A stretch of DNA of 64,000 bases from NCBI RefSeq assembly GCF_905120465.1, contig NZ_CAJHOF010000008.1:23396-87395 (forward strand). The letters are read 5' to 3'. A program made the position numbers and the translations under genes. Origin of the DNA: Campylobacter majalis. GTDB taxonomy: Bacteria; Campylobacterota; Campylobacteria; Campylobacterales; Campylobacteraceae. The notes under the pieces are model-generated. The model was not told where the DNA came from, searched no databases, and saw only the letters and a list, made by a program, of their open reading frames with translations. Shown one piece after another: positions 17,239 through 27,506 of the stretch. Position 1 is the first letter of the stretch. Each line of letters opens with the position of its first letter.

Positions 17239-18351
17239 TTACAAAAATATCACTTTGTGAGCAATTCACTTGTTTTCAAGGAAACATTTTATATATCATA
17301 ATGTCTCATGATAACTTAATGATAAAAATGCTTCGAAAGACAACACGTAGAAATTTATATAAAAATCACAAACAAATATTATGAAAACTTTAAACTTAAC
17401 TAAATATACTAAATGTTGCCATACAGTAAATAAAGTTATAAAATGCATAGTTTAAACAAAGCTTAAAATAATAATAAATTTTAAATTTGAATGTGTATTT
17501 GTAAATATTTTTAATTTTTTATCCAAAATATTGCAACCTTATTTTATAATTTGGTGCAAAATTAGCTATTTATATAAAATTTTTTCGCTATTTTTTCAAT
17601 ATTTAAAAGCTTGTAAGTATCATTGAATTTGGTCTTATAAGCATTTTAAACTACTTTTATGATAAAGTAGTCTTTTAAATTACAAGAACCTTTGTTCAGC
17701 AATTTCTTGTATTTAATAATAAAAGCAAAACTCTTAAATTACTCACTTTGGATACTTTCATAAAATTATTGCTAAAATTTTTCGCTCTTATTTTCTTTGC
17801 TTTCTCACGGATTTAACGATTAACAAAATCTAAGTAGCAGGTAAATTTCTTGATAATGATTTAAATATCATATTATGAATAGCAAAGCAAAATATACGCC
17901 TTTTAAATTTAAATCTAATTTTATAGCTTACTTACGCTAAATTTAAAACCAACTAAAAACAAATACGAATGAATAATAAAATACTGATAGTTTTTGCTAA
18001 TTACTATAAGCAAGTTGCAATATAAATTATATAGATTTAAAATTTATTTTAAGACCTATTTTTAAAATAGTCTTATATTAAAAGCTAAATTTACACATAA
18101 ATATAAATCTTTATCATATAATTAAAAAATAATAAAGTGCTTTAAAATATTAGAGTTGATCTAAGGTAAAATTTAGCGAAATTTACAATAAAACTTGCAA
18201 ATCATAAGATGAAGTTGTGGTTAAGATTTAATGACCTTATCTTGGGCTTTAAAAACGCACTTTGTAACAACGTGATTTAAAAAATAAACACTGAAAATAA
18301 CCCAAACAAAAAATTAACAAGTAAATATTAAGAAGTATCACAAAGAATAAA

Positions 18352-18385
18352 ACAAGTAAAATACACTACATCGTATATTACTTGT
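18352..18385. repeat. imperfect 13-bp inverted repeat upstream of the rplS terminator
   Basis: ACAAGTAAAATAC and GTATATTACTTGT are complementary at 12 of 13 positions around an 8-base centre. It resembles an operator or a weak hairpin; no gene starts beside it. Confidence 0.5.
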
Positions 18386-18415
18386 ATTACTATAAATTTA
18401 AGCTACTATAAAATA

Positions 18416-18445
18416 GAAAAAAGCTTGAAAGAAAAACTTTCAAGC
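18416..18445 (-). terminator. rho-independent terminator of the rplS operon
   Basis: On the minus strand GCTTGAAAG, five bases, CTTTCAAGC and then a run of six T follow the rplS stop. This is the best canonical terminator in the window and ends the ffh-to-rplS gene series. Confidence 0.92.
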
Positions 18446-18453
18446 AATGTGGA

Positions 18454-18810
18454 TTATTTTCTAAGTTCGCGGATTTTAGCCGCTTTGCCACGTAAATTAC
18501 GTAGATAAAATAACTTAGCACGTCTAACGCGACCACGTCTAAGAACACTTATCTCTTCAATACTTTCACTGTATATTGGAAAAATTCTCTCAACGCCTAC
18601 GCTATTTGCACCAATTTTTCTAATAATAAAAGTCTCGCCAGTACCACTACCACGTCTAGCTATACAGACACCTTCAAAATTTTGAACCCTAGTTTTATCG
18701 CCCTCTTTTATGCGGATAGCAACACGAAGTGTATCTCCTGCACGAAAATCAGGCACATTTTTGCTTGCGATTTGAGCATTTTCAAATGCTTCAATGTATT
18801 TATTTCTCAT
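18454..18810 (-). CDS. rplS: 50S ribosomal protein L19
   Basis: Structural protein at the 30S-50S interface. The 118-aa sequence carries [33 protein letters not shown] and [20 protein letters not shown], all typical of L19. Its start overlaps the trmD end by 11 bases, and an AAGGAA site precedes it. It closes the rpsP-khpA-rimM-trmD-rplS cluster and is followed by a strong terminator. Confidence 0.99.
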   Translation of the reverse strand: MRNKYIEAFENAQIASKNVPDFRAGDTLRVAIRIKEGDKTRVQNFEGVCIARRGSGTGETFIIRKIGANSVGVERIFPIYSESIEEISVLRRGRVRRAKLFYLRNLRGKAAKIRELRK

Positions 18811-19510
18811 GTGTTTCCTTAGTTTTTGGCATTATTTTTTGGTATAAATCAGGGCGAAAGTACCTTGTTTTACAAAGTGCCATAGTTTTTTTTAAAGTTC
18901 GGATATTAGCATGATTTCCCTTTAAAAACTCTGAAACAACTTCCAAACCTTGAAAAATATTTGGTTTTGTAAAAGATGGTGCTTCTAAAATTTCGTTTTC
19001 AAAGCTTTCAATATCAAGACTTTTTATATTTCCAAGCACTCCATTTACGTTTCTAGATATAGCATCAGCTAAACACAAGGACGCAACTTCGCCGCCAGTT
19101 AATATAAAATCACCAATACTAAAAATTTCATCAGCCCATGTCTCTATCACGCGCTCATCCACACCCTCGTATCTACCACAAACAAAACAAAGATGTTCCT
19201 TTTTAGCCAATCGTTTTGCATCATTTTGCTTAAACTTTTTGCCAACTGGACTTAAAAATATAAAATGAGTTGCTTTGTTTTTAAAATTTACATGTGTCAA
19301 TGCATCATTTAATGGTTGAGCCATCATTAGTAATCCTGCTCCACCACCGATCATATAATCATCAACTCTTTTGTGCTTATCAATAGAAAAATCACGCGGA
19401 TTTACATAGTCAATACTTATTAATGATTTTTCTATTGCACGATATAAAATCGAAGCATCAAAATACGAGCAAAGCAATTCTGGAAAAAGTGAAACAAAAC
19501 TAAATTTCAT
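18800..19510 (-). CDS. trmD: tRNA (guanine-37-N1) methyltransferase TrmD
   Basis: Methylates G37 next to the anticodon using S-adenosylmethionine, preventing frameshifting. The 236-aa SPOUT enzyme begins [13 protein letters not shown] and has [18 protein letters not shown], the knot segment [13 protein letters not shown] and [12 protein letters not shown]. The start overlaps rimM by 4 bases, consistent with coupled translation. Confidence 0.98.
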   Translation of the reverse strand: MKFSFVSLFPELLCSYFDASILYRAIEKSLISIDYVNPRDFSIDKHKRVDDYMIGGGAGLLMMAQPLNDALTHVNFKNKATHFIFLSPVGKKFKQNDAKRLAKKEHLCFVCGRYEGVDERVIETWADEIFSIGDFILTGGEVASLCLADAISRNVNGVLGNIKSLDIESFENEILEAPSFTKPNIFQGLEVVSEFLKGNHANIRTLKKTMALCKTRYFRPDLYQKIMPKTKETHEK

Positions 19511-20043
19511 GAATTTTCTAAAATTGCCTTTGAATTTTTTGTATATATTTTTTTATCTTTTAAATTTACATCAACCACAAAGTTATCAAGATAAGGAATA
19601 TAAAAAGACTTTGGTAAATTTTGCTTTACTAAATTGGCATCTGTCGAGATTTCCAACAAATAAGTGCTTGTATTATCATCTATGTCCTTAACTACGCCTA
19701 AAATTTCGTTATTCTCAACAACACAAAGCCCCAAAATATCAAAATAAAAATATTCGCCATCCTTAAGCTTACATGTTTTTCGTGTTATATCTTTTGTTGT
19801 AAATAAAATCTTATTTGTTAGTGTTTTAGCTAAATCTACATCTTCATAGTCATAAAAAAGAACACTTTGATTTATTTTATCATATGCCTTTATAGTAAAT
19901 TCTTTGCCATCTTTATCAAAAAAGATGGCACCACTTTTAAATTGCTGTATAAAGTCACTCTTGTTATGAAGTTTTAGATACCCCTTGAGTCCTACACTCT
20001 TGCCAAGAGTAGCAACTTGTAACAATTCATCATTAATTTTCAA
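19507..20043 (-). CDS. rimM: 16S rRNA processing factor RimM
   Basis: Assists 30S maturation and binds S19. The 178-aa protein has the N-terminal RimM barrel ([19 protein letters not shown]) and a C-terminal PRC-like barrel containing [13 protein letters not shown]. It overlaps the khpA-like gene by 11 bases and trmD by 4, in the standard order of this cluster. Confidence 0.95.
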   Translation of the reverse strand: MKINDELLQVATLGKSVGLKGYLKLHNKSDFIQQFKSGAIFFDKDGKEFTIKAYDKINQSVLFYDYEDVDLAKTLTNKILFTTKDITRKTCKLKDGEYFYFDILGLCVVENNEILGVVKDIDDNTSTYLLEISTDANLVKQNLPKSFYIPYLDNFVVDVNLKDKKIYTKNSKAILENS

Positions 20044-20278
20044 GTGCTTTTACCGTTACTCTATAGCTTGTAGTATCTTTGGCTTTAAAACCAAGAATCA
20101 CAGTCTTTATGGCGTTTATCATTTTACCATCTTTTCCAATAAGTTTGCCTGTATCTATTTTATCGGCAGTAATAACGACTTCAGCAAAATTTTCATCAAG
20201 TTCAATTCTTTTAACACTTACTTTATCTGGAAAATCAGCTATGAGTTTTGCATATTCTAAAAGAAAATTTTCAACCAT
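20033..20278 (-). CDS. khpA: KH-domain RNA-binding protein KhpA
   Basis: An 81-aa single KH domain with the GxxG loop in LIGKDGKMINAIKTVI (about 48-63). KhpA proteins bind RNA, and in several bacteria act with KhpB. It lies between rpsP and rimM, the usual place for this gene, and is 3 bases after rpsP. Confidence 0.92.
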   Translation of the reverse strand: MVENFLLEYAKLIADFPDKVSVKRIELDENFAEVVITADKIDTGKLIGKDGKMINAIKTVILGFKAKDTTSYRVTVKALEN

Positions 20279-20281
20279 TTA

Positions 20282-20515
20282 TTATTTATCTTTTGTAATT
20301 TGAGCTACTCTATCGCTAAGTTTAGCACCAACACCTTTCCAGTATGCCAGTCTTTCAGCATCAAATTTTACAACCTCTGGCTCAACCATTGGATTATAGT
20401 ATCCAATACTCTCAATCCATCCACTATCACGTCTTTTTCTACTATCTGTTACAACTATACGATAAAATGGTCTTTTATTGCGTCCCATTCTTGTTAGTCT
20501 TACTACTGTTGCCAT
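20282..20515 (-). CDS. rpsP: 30S ribosomal protein S16
   Basis: A 77-aa ribosomal protein starting [20 protein letters not shown] with the conserved [18 protein letters not shown] segment. It is the first ribosomal gene of the cluster, 73 bases downstream of ffh, preceded by an AGGAG-type site. Confidence 0.99.
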   Translation of the reverse strand: MATVVRLTRMGRNKRPFYRIVVTDSRKRRDSGWIESIGYYNPMVEPEVVKFDAERLAYWKGVGAKLSDRVAQITKDK

Positions 20516-20588
20516 ATCATCTTCTCCTTTAAATTTTTAAATAAGGCTTAAATTTTAATACATCAAAATACTAAAATTTAAACCCATT

Positions 20589-21929
20589 TTATCTAGGTCT
20601 ATTCATATTGGCTTGACTTAACATATTTGCTAAGCCCTTCGCTCCACCTTTGCCTGAAAATTTCTTAGCTAATTTTGAAGCATTTTCAAACTGTTTTAAA
20701 AAGCGGTTTACCTCCATTTGACTAAGACCAGCACCAGCCGCCAAACGTCTTTTTCTACTATTATTAAGCAAATCAGGGTTTTCACGCTCTTTTTTTGTCA
20801 TAGAATTAATCAAAGCCTTGATATGAACTATCTCTTTTGAGTTTTCTAAATCGATATCTTTTATCTGATTAGCTACATTTGTAAGTCCTGGTATCATACC
20901 AATAAGCGACTTCATAGAGCCTAATTTTTTAACACTCTCCATTTGTTCTAAAAAGTCATTAAAGTTAAACTGACCTTTTTTTATCTTTTGATTTAATCTT
21001 TTTGCCTCTTTTTCGTCAATAATCATACTTGTTTTTTCAACAAGAGTAGCTAAATCGCCCTCACCCATAATGCGACTTACAATTCGATCAGGTATAAAAC
21101 TCTCCAAATCAGCTACTTTTTCGCCTATACCAACAAATCTAAGCGGTATACCAAGCTGTTTTGCTATACTTATAGCTACGCCACCCTTGCTATCTGAGTC
21201 AAATTTTGAAAGTATGACACCACTAATTTGTAAAACGTCATTAAATTTAGAAGCTGATTTAACACCATCTTGACCACTCATCGCATCAGCAACATAAAAA
21301 ATTTCATGCGGATTTAAAGCTGTTTTTACATCTTTTATCTCACTCATTAGGGCTTCATCTATTGCTAAACGACCAGCTGTATCAACCAAAAGAACATCAT
21401 AAAGTCCAGTTTTTGCCTTATTTAACGCCTCGGTTGCTACTTTTATCGGATTTGTTTCATTTTCTATAAAGAACAGATCTATCTCGTTTGCTTCGCAAAG
21501 CTGACGAAGTTGCTCAACAGCAGCTAAACGTTGCAAGTCACAAGCCGCAACCAAAACCTTTTTTTTACGGAGTTTTAAATAATTTGCAAGCTTAATAGTA
21601 GTCGTTGTTTTACCAGAACCTTGCAGTCCTGCCATAAGCACGATGGTTGGTGCTACTTGAGCATAGACAAACCCCTGATTTCCTGGGGCTGTTAAAATTT
21701 GAGTTAAATTTGATTTAATTGCATCTAAAAATTGCTTTTGTCCGATACTTTTTTGCTTCATATCGGTTTCAATACTTAACAACAAATCCTTGGTAACTTT
21801 ATGATGAACATCAGCTTTTAAAAGTGCTTTTTTAAGCACATCAAGAGCATTTTTTATCGCTTTTTCATCATCTACAAAACGCACTTTGCTAAGTGCAAGT
21901 CTAAATGATTCGCTAATTTGTTCAAACAC
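20589..21929 (-). CDS. ffh: signal recognition particle protein Ffh
   Basis: SRP54 GTPase that targets inner-membrane proteins to the translocon. The 446-aa protein has the N domain (1-90), G domain with GLQGSGKTTTTIKLANYL near 106 and DTAGRLAIDEALM near 187, and the methionine-rich M domain at the C-terminus ending SQANMNRPR. The 4.5S RNA gene is not seen in this window. Confidence 0.99.
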   Translation of the reverse strand: MFEQISESFRLALSKVRFVDDEKAIKNALDVLKKALLKADVHHKVTKDLLLSIETDMKQKSIGQKQFLDAIKSNLTQILTAPGNQGFVYAQVAPTIVLMAGLQGSGKTTTTIKLANYLKLRKKKVLVAACDLQRLAAVEQLRQLCEANEIDLFFIENETNPIKVATEALNKAKTGLYDVLLVDTAGRLAIDEALMSEIKDVKTALNPHEIFYVADAMSGQDGVKSASKFNDVLQISGVILSKFDSDSKGGVAISIAKQLGIPLRFVGIGEKVADLESFIPDRIVSRIMGEGDLATLVEKTSMIIDEKEAKRLNQKIKKGQFNFNDFLEQMESVKKLGSMKSLIGMIPGLTNVANQIKDIDLENSKEIVHIKALINSMTKKERENPDLLNNSRKRRLAAGAGLSQMEVNRFLKQFENASKLAKKFSGKGGAKGLANMLSQANMNRPR

Positions 21930-22000
21930 TACTCATTACCTTTTCATTAAAATTTATTGTATAAAGGGCGTATTTTACAAAAAATATTCTTTATCAACTA

Positions 22001-22759
22001 TTAAATTTCAAACTTTCTTGAAATTTCAAACCCAAAAGAAGAAAATTCATCAGGCAAATATGACTTAAAATTATACCCCAAAAATTCCATCTTAAATGCA
22101 TGCAAATACATTCTATTTGACCTATTTTTGCCATATTTTTCATCGCCTACTATTGGCATATTTATACTAGCAAGATGCACCCTAATCTGATGAGTTCTAC
22201 CAGTATCAATTAATACTTTTACAAGACTTTTTTTACCAACAACCATAAGTGGATAAATGCGAGAAACTGCACTCTTGCCATCTTTTGAAATTTTTGATAT
22301 TGCACCACATTTGCCTTTTATGGTAATAATTGGCTCATTTACAATAACATCTTCGCTAACGATACCACGTACGATCGCAACATATGTCTTTTTTACACGC
22401 ATTTTTTTAAATTCTTCTATTGCTACTCTGGCAAATTCATCATTTTTAACAAGCACCAAAACACCGCTGGTCTCTTTGTCTAATCGATGAAGTAAAGGCG
22501 TTTTGTATATCTCGCTTATTTTTTCACTTGTAATAAATGCTGGTTTATCAATAGCAATTAAATTTTCATCTTCAAAAATAACTCTTGGTTTTGGTAAATT
22601 TTGCACGTTAAATTTCGTAGAAATATTTATTAAGGCTCTTGCAATCGCGATTTTTTGACCTTTTGCATATACTAAACCACTATCGATTAACTCTTTTGCT
22701 TTATTATTTGATATTCCTTCTTGCAAAGCCAAAAGCTTATATGCTTGTTCTTGTTTCAT
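22001..22759 (-). CDS. RluA family 23S rRNA pseudouridine synthase
   Basis: Converts uridines to pseudouridine in rRNA. Residues about 1-45 form an S4 RNA-binding domain (KAKELIDSGLVYAKGQKI), and the catalytic motif HRLDKETSGVLVL (about 90-102) contains the essential Asp. The 252-aa length is short for RluD/RluC but normal for Campylobacter relatives. Its exact target is not readable from sequence. It overlaps the waaA end by 4 bases. Confidence 0.9.
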   Translation of the reverse strand: MKQEQAYKLLALQEGISNNKAKELIDSGLVYAKGQKIAIARALINISTKFNVQNLPKPRVIFEDENLIAIDKPAFITSEKISEIYKTPLLHRLDKETSGVLVLVKNDEFARVAIEEFKKMRVKKTYVAIVRGIVSEDVIVNEPIITIKGKCGAISKISKDGKSAVSRIYPLMVVGKKSLVKVLIDTGRTHQIRVHLASINMPIVGDEKYGKNRSNRMYLHAFKMEFLGYNFKSYLPDEFSSFGFEISRKFEI

Positions 22760-23889
22760 GCCTTTCCTATCTCATTTATTATCATTTTTAAATCTGCTTT
22801 GTGTGTAACTTTGCACTTTTTCAAATCATTCTTTAAAAGCGATGAAATTTCATTAAATTTTGCAAAATAAACATTGCTAACAAGTGCGTATAATGCTTTT
22901 TGATTATGTATATATTCGCCACTTATTAAAGCATTATTAAATACAGCGATCTCAACAGGATTGTGCCCACCAACACCTGGCACAAAACTACCGCCAAGCA
23001 CGACCACATCGCTTATAGCATATAAATTTACTAATTCGCCAAGCGTATCAAGTAGCGTTATTTTTGTTTTAAAATTTCCACTTTTGCTAAATTTTGCAAA
23101 CTCATAGTTATTAATTTTTGAAAAATTTAATAAAATTTCAGCAACTTCATCAAATCTCTCTGGATGACGCGGTGCAACAACCAATCTATCACTTTCTGCA
23201 AGCTCTAATCCATCAAGCAATAGCTTCTCTTCTCCTTTATGAGTGCTTGCTAAAACCACCAAACGCCCATTTGGTTTTTCGTATATTTTTGTTGGGCTTG
23301 GAGTGTTTGCTGATTTTATATTTCCGCTTACAATTATATTGTTTGCACCAAGTTTTTCTAAACGACTCTTGTCAATTTCACTTTGTACATAAACTGTGTC
23401 AATATATTTAAAAATACGCTTGTAAAAAAAACTAAATTTCAAATATCTTTTATAACTTCTATCTGAAATTCTCGCATTTACAAGTATTACTTTTGCACCT
23501 TTAAATTTTGCCATAAAAACCAGCATAAGCCAAAGTTCAGCTTCAAATATCACTAAAATTTTACTCTTTTTTAACCAAAATGGCAAAAATATCTCAAACG
23601 GCAAAAATCTCACATTTTCGCAAATTTTAATCGCTTCATCAAAACCCGTCTTGGTTATTACACTTATTGCTTTATCATCAAACTCATCAAAAAGTGGCTT
23701 TAATGCCCTAATCTCGCCAAAACTACATGCATGAAAATGCACTCTTGCTGGTTTAAAACTAGGATTTTTATACAAAAAAAACCTAGCAGGAATACTAATT
23801 TTATACTTTTGTTTTAAAGATAAAATTAGTAAAAAAATAGCCCCAAATAACCACAAAAATAGGGCTAAAAAATAGTAAATTACTACCAA
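22756..23889 (-). CDS. waaA: Kdo transferase WaaA
   Basis: Adds 3-deoxy-D-manno-octulosonic acid (Kdo) to lipid A on the cytoplasmic face of the inner membrane. The 377-aa protein has an N-terminal membrane anchor (about 3-27), a GT30 domain with VHFHACSFGEIRALKPL near 50-66 and a C-terminal half with VLGGSFVPGVGGHNPVE near 293-309. LpxK and KdsB, which act on the same pathway, are at the other end of the window. Confidence 0.95.
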   Translation of the reverse strand: MVVIYYFLALFLWLFGAIFLLILSLKQKYKISIPARFFLYKNPSFKPARVHFHACSFGEIRALKPLFDEFDDKAISVITKTGFDEAIKICENVRFLPFEIFLPFWLKKSKILVIFEAELWLMLVFMAKFKGAKVILVNARISDRSYKRYLKFSFFYKRIFKYIDTVYVQSEIDKSRLEKLGANNIIVSGNIKSANTPSPTKIYEKPNGRLVVLASTHKGEEKLLLDGLELAESDRLVVAPRHPERFDEVAEILLNFSKINNYEFAKFSKSGNFKTKITLLDTLGELVNLYAISDVVVLGGSFVPGVGGHNPVEIAVFNNALISGEYIHNQKALYALVSNVYFAKFNEISSLLKNDLKKCKVTHKADLKMIINEIGKA

Positions 23890-23891
23890 AT

Positions 23892-24602
23892 TTACTCTTG
23901 TGTTTCTTTATATAAAATTCTACCACAATGCGGACAAGTAACTATGTCTTCACCTTTTATTACAGCCGAATATGTTTTATCATTTATTTGCATAAAACAG
24001 CCATAACAAGCCTGTTTTTTAACAGGAACAACAGATGTATTTCTAGCCCATTTACGTATTTTTTCATAAAATGTAAGAATTTTCTGATTCATTTCGCCAA
24101 TTAGTTTATCTTTTTTCATATAAATTTCTTTGCGTTCTTTTTCTATACTCTGCAACTCCGATGAAATTTCAGCTTCTATTTTTATCAATTCATTTGAAAT
24201 TTCAGCCACTACTTTTTCAAGCTCCTCTTTACTTTCTGTTTTATTTGCCTCAATTTTTTCAAGTCTTTGTATCTCTTCATTTGCGGCTTGAAGTTGCTCT
24301 TTTGCTATCTCCTCTTCTAAATTAAGAGCTTTTATTTCCTTTTCACTTTTTGCCTGAGAACCCTTTTTAGCAACCTCTTTTATCTTTGCTGCAAATTCTG
24401 ATATATGAGTATTTGTCTTAGCTTTTTGTAATTTTAATTCTTCTAGATTTTCATCTATATTTGCTATTGCAATATTTGTTTGTTCTAGTTTTTCTTTTGT
24501 AGTCCTTAGTGTTTTTTCAACACTTTCAACACGCGGTATAAACTCATCAATCTCTTTGTCAAATTTAGAAAGCTGAATTAACTGCTCTAAATACTTGTTC
24601 AT
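23892..24602 (-). CDS. coiled-coil zinc-ribbon protein
   Basis: A 236-aa cytoplasmic protein that is an almost uninterrupted Glu/Lys-rich coiled coil from about residue 10 to 170, followed by a zinc ribbon with CYGCFM and CPHCGR pairs (about 199-226). This architecture matches the conserved epsilonproteobacterial protein found between waaA and the NIF3 gene. Its role is not established; relatives have been discussed as nucleic-acid or chaperone-like adaptors. It is 2 bases before waaA and 15 after the NIF3-like gene. Confidence 0.85.
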   Translation of the reverse strand: MNKYLEQLIQLSKFDKEIDEFIPRVESVEKTLRTTKEKLEQTNIAIANIDENLEELKLQKAKTNTHISEFAAKIKEVAKKGSQAKSEKEIKALNLEEEIAKEQLQAANEEIQRLEKIEANKTESKEELEKVVAEISNELIKIEAEISSELQSIEKERKEIYMKKDKLIGEMNQKILTFYEKIRKWARNTSVVPVKKQACYGCFMQINDKTYSAVIKGEDIVTCPHCGRILYKETQE

Positions 24603-24617
24603 ATGTTTCCTTTTGAA

Positions 24618-25343
24618 TTAATAATAAGTAAATGGATTTTTTGAATTAGATATTATAACTTCTATTTTAAAATTTTGCAAATATTTTGCCAAAGATGCCC
24701 CAAAATACGCTTCGCTCTCATAGTGTCCGATATCTATTAAATTTAGCAAATTTTCCTTTGCTTCAAGAGCTTGGTGGTATTTTAAATCACCAGTTAAAAA
24801 GGCATCGGCTTTAACTAAATTTATCATATCCCCACCACTGCCAGTGCAAACTGCTATGCGTTTTACTCGCTCTTTTGCTCTTACACAGCGTAAAATTTCT
24901 AAGTTCATTTTTGCTTTTACAAACTTTACTAGCTCATCAAAGCTCATATCAATATCAGTGTAAGCCAAAAACTCATCTTTTTGCGTGATTTTAAGTCCTA
25001 AAACTTCACTTACAAAATACTCATTTAGCACGGCTTTATCGTAGTTTGTGTGAGCTGCAATTAAGCTTATATTTTTTTTAATCATTAAATTTATAAGATT
25101 GCTTGGGTAGCGAGTAAAATCAAGCGACTTTAAGCCCTTAAAAATTAGCGGATGATGTGCGATGATAAGTGAGTTTGGCATGGCATTTTGCAAAAACTCA
25201 CTATCAATATCAAGTGCAAGATAAATACGTTCAATCTCATCATCAAACGAGCCAATCAAAAGCCCTGAGTTATCCCATGCTTCTTGCGTGTCAAATGGTG
25301 CGATCTCATCTAAAAATTTATAAATTTCACCAATTTTGATCAT
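24618..25343 (-). CDS. NIF3-like (GTP cyclohydrolase I type 2) metal-binding protein
   Basis: A DUF34/NIF3 family protein with a possible di-metal site. I start it at the ATG at 25343, whose ATGA overlaps the glyQ stop, rather than at 25376, because family members begin close to [20 protein letters not shown]. Motifs: [10 protein letters not shown] near 23-32, [12 protein letters not shown] near 63, AHTNYDKA near 98 and a C-terminal DIGHYESE. Biochemical role in bacteria is uncertain despite the common GTP cyclohydrolase annotation. Confidence 0.9.
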   Translation of the reverse strand: MIKIGEIYKFLDEIAPFDTQEAWDNSGLLIGSFDDEIERIYLALDIDSEFLQNAMPNSLIIAHHPLIFKGLKSLDFTRYPSNLINLMIKKNISLIAAHTNYDKAVLNEYFVSEVLGLKITQKDEFLAYTDIDMSFDELVKFVKAKMNLEILRCVRAKERVKRIAVCTGSGGDMINLVKADAFLTGDLKYHQALEAKENLLNLIDIGHYESEAYFGASLAKYLQNFKIEVIISNSKNPFTYY

Positions 25344-26194
25344 TTTTCTTGACTTTTTAAATAGGTCATCGCACACGACTTGGCAAGTTCGCGAATTTTT
25401 AGGATGTAGTCTTGACGCTGTGTTACGCTAATCGCCCCACGCGCATCAAGGACATTAAAAGTGTGAGCCGCAAGCATACAATAATCATACGCAGGTAGTG
25501 AAATCTCAGCCTCTAAGCAGCGTTTGCACTCGTTAAATGCGTTTTCAAATTGAGCAAAAAGCATATTTACATCAGCCACTTCAAAGTTGTATTTGCTCCA
25601 CTCAAACTCGCCTTGTTTATGCACGTCTCCATAGGTTACAACGCCGTTTTTATCATCCCAAACGATATCATAAACGCTGTCAATATCTTGCAAATACATA
25701 GCAAGTCGCTCAAGTCCGTAAGTTATCTCGCCACTTATTAGCTCACACGCTATACCGCCAACTTGCTGAAAATAGGTAAATTGTGTCACCTCCATGCCAT
25801 CTAGCCAGACTTCCCATCCAAGCCCCCAAGCACCCAAAGTTGGGCTTTCCCAGTTATCTTCGACAAAGCGAATGTCGTGCTTTTTAAGATCAAGTCCAAG
25901 CCGCTCTAAGCTTTTTAGATAAAGCTCTTGGATATTTTCTGGGCTTGGTTTGATTAAAACTTGAAACTGATAATACGCACCCAAGCGGTTTGGGTTCTCG
26001 CCGTATCTGCCATCAGTTGGGCGGCGAGATGGCGCGACATAGGCAGTCGCCCACGGCTTAGAGCCTAAACTTTTTAAAAATGTCGCTTGATGGTAAGTCC
26101 CCGCACCTGCTGGCATATCGTAAGGCTGAACTATCACACAGCCCTGCTCACGCCAGTAGTTTTGTAATGTCAAAATAATCTCTGAAAATGTCAT
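25340..26194 (-). CDS. glyQ: glycyl-tRNA synthetase alpha subunit
   Basis: Catalytic alpha chain of the two-subunit bacterial GlyRS. The 284-aa sequence has [19 protein letters not shown] at the start, the motif [17 protein letters not shown] and the [19 protein letters not shown] segment. The beta subunit gene glyS is not adjacent, so it must lie elsewhere, as in C. jejuni. It overlaps the NIF3 gene by 4 bases. Confidence 0.98.
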   Translation of the reverse strand: MTFSEIILTLQNYWREQGCVIVQPYDMPAGAGTYHQATFLKSLGSKPWATAYVAPSRRPTDGRYGENPNRLGAYYQFQVLIKPSPENIQELYLKSLERLGLDLKKHDIRFVEDNWESPTLGAWGLGWEVWLDGMEVTQFTYFQQVGGIACELISGEITYGLERLAMYLQDIDSVYDIVWDDKNGVVTYGDVHKQGEFEWSKYNFEVADVNMLFAQFENAFNECKRCLEAEISLPAYDYCMLAAHTFNVLDARGAISVTQRQDYILKIRELAKSCAMTYLKSQEK

Positions 26195-26634
26195 TTTTAT
26201 CCTTATTTTATCGATATATAAATTTCAACTTTATCTTTAAGTATTTTTCAAAATCGCTCTTGCAAACTCGCTCTAGCTTTGAGTTTTGAAAAATTTTCAA
26301 ATCGTACTTCATAATTCTCGCACAGCTTTACGTTCGTGCCGTTAGTGCCAAACAAAGCGTATTTAGCACTACGCTTACACTCACTTTTTCATAAACACCT
26401 CGCGGAAGAGTTTTGTGTCAATACAAAGTGTAAAAATCCACTAAAATCGCTCTCATAATCACAGTAAATAGCATAAATTTCATCAAATCAGTTGTAGCTA
26501 GAGCTTAAAAACTCTTGCCATAAATTTGCGTTTTTTGGTTTTATTCATCTTATATTTTCTGCGTTTTTCGTGCAAGTTTTAACTTCTTAAATTCAAAATT
26601 CTCGCCTACTTTAAACCACTCTTCAAAATGCTAT
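26195..26634. other. 440-bp intergenic region, possible decayed coding DNA
   Basis: No intact gene is visible. The stretch looks less AT-rich than other gaps, and on the minus strand it contains short protein-like frames broken by stops, including a 34-codon frame starting MKYDLKIFQNSKLERV that ends just upstream of glyQ. These could be remnants of a lost gene or a long glyQ leader. I cannot assign a family. Confidence 0.4.
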
Positions 26635-27045
26635 TTAAACCTTAAAAATATAATTTGCCACGCCCACACGCAAGCAATCATCAAAATTCTCAGGCTTTGT
26701 GCCACTATAAATGCTTTGAATTATCAGTCCTTTGTCGTAAAACTCACTAAATTTTATCTCAAAACCGCTTCCTTCCAACTCCTTACCCATAGCTTCGATG
26801 GCTGAAATTTCAAATCCTTCAAACTGCACAATCATCGGCATTCTTCTAAGCTCCAAATCAAGTGTGACAGGATCGGCACTTGGGATAAATTCTACACTCT
26901 CGCCACCTTTTTTGCCAACGACCACAAACCACTCGCCACCGATTTGTAAAAATACCTGATTTATCTCATCGCCAACAGTATGAATAAACGAGCTTTCAAG
27001 CTCTTTGCCATGTAAATTTGCCAAACTAGCCATTGAAATTTTCAA
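26635..27045 (-). CDS. conserved-looking hypothetical protein (136 aa)
   Basis: I do not recognise a known family. The 136-aa cytoplasmic protein has mixed alpha/beta character and an aromatic-rich segment (GGEWFVVVGKKGGESVEF). Its start overlaps the end of the upstream gene by 20 bases, suggesting tight coupling. In the same operon as purE and the U32 gene. No signal peptide, membrane segment or catalytic motif is evident. Confidence 0.7.
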   Translation of the reverse strand: MKISMASLANLHGKELESSFIHTVGDEINQVFLQIGGEWFVVVGKKGGESVEFIPSADPVTLDLELRRMPMIVQFEGFEISAIEAMGKELEGSGFEIKFSEFYDKGLIIQSIYSGTKPENFDDCLRVGVANYIFKV

Positions 27046-27496
27046 CCGCCTTGTTCCACATTAATTTATATTTTCGTTTTAAAAACTCAATCTCTTCTTG
27101 CGAGTGTTTAAGCTGTGCTGTTAGCGTATCTATGGTCTTTCTATCCTCATCGTAAAGCTCTTGCATCGAGTAAAGTGCCTCTTTTAAAAATTTATTCTCA
27201 TTGCGTAAAACATCAAGCGTTTCATCTTTGGCATCAAGGACTTTCTCGTGTAAATTTAGTATCGTGCCGATAGTCTTTTCTACAAAGCTCTCGCCTGGCA
27301 ACGCATTCATATTTACACTTAAATTTGAACTTGTAGTTGGCACGATGCTCATTGTGCCTTGGCTAGCTTCGATGTAAATTTCGCCATCTTCTTCTGTTTT
27401 TGTGTTTAAAACGCCACGCTCTATCATGCCCTCTATGACTTCACGCTCTAAATGCACAAGCTTACAAAACTCATCTATCTTTAAAAAAGTCTGCAT
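27026..27496 (-). CDS. coiled-coil protein, DUF3972-like (156 aa)
   Basis: An epsilonproteobacterial-type protein: residues 1-45 look like a small winged-helix or MerR-like head (FLKIDEFCKLVHLEREVIEG), followed by a linker and a long charged coiled coil from about 75 to 150. It sits between purE and the 136-aa gene, as its relative does in C. jejuni beside purE and glyQ. The DUF3972 assignment is from memory of the architecture and is tentative; role unknown. Confidence 0.75.
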   Translation of the reverse strand: MQTFLKIDEFCKLVHLEREVIEGMIERGVLNTKTEEDGEIYIEASQGTMSIVPTTSSNLSVNMNALPGESFVEKTIGTILNLHEKVLDAKDETLDVLRNENKFLKEALYSMQELYDEDRKTIDTLTAQLKHSQEEIEFLKRKYKLMWNKAVENFNG

Positions 27497-27506
27497 TAAT
27501 TCCCCC

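Larger units (their letters stand above)
16241..18415. other. 2.2-kb gene-poor region with gene debris
   Basis: No intact gene was found on either strand. The DNA is extremely AT-rich. I can support a degenerate coding tail at 17086-17238 (minus strand), hairpins at 17650-17671 (ACTACTTT arms) and 18050-18075 (TAAGAC arms), and an imperfect palindrome at 18352-18385. Two tiny frames, 16569-16661 (30 aa, hydrophobic) and 16725-16829 (34 aa, starting MPSVCTTAIL), may be remnants of larger genes. No tRNA or known RNA pattern was seen. Confidence 0.6.
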
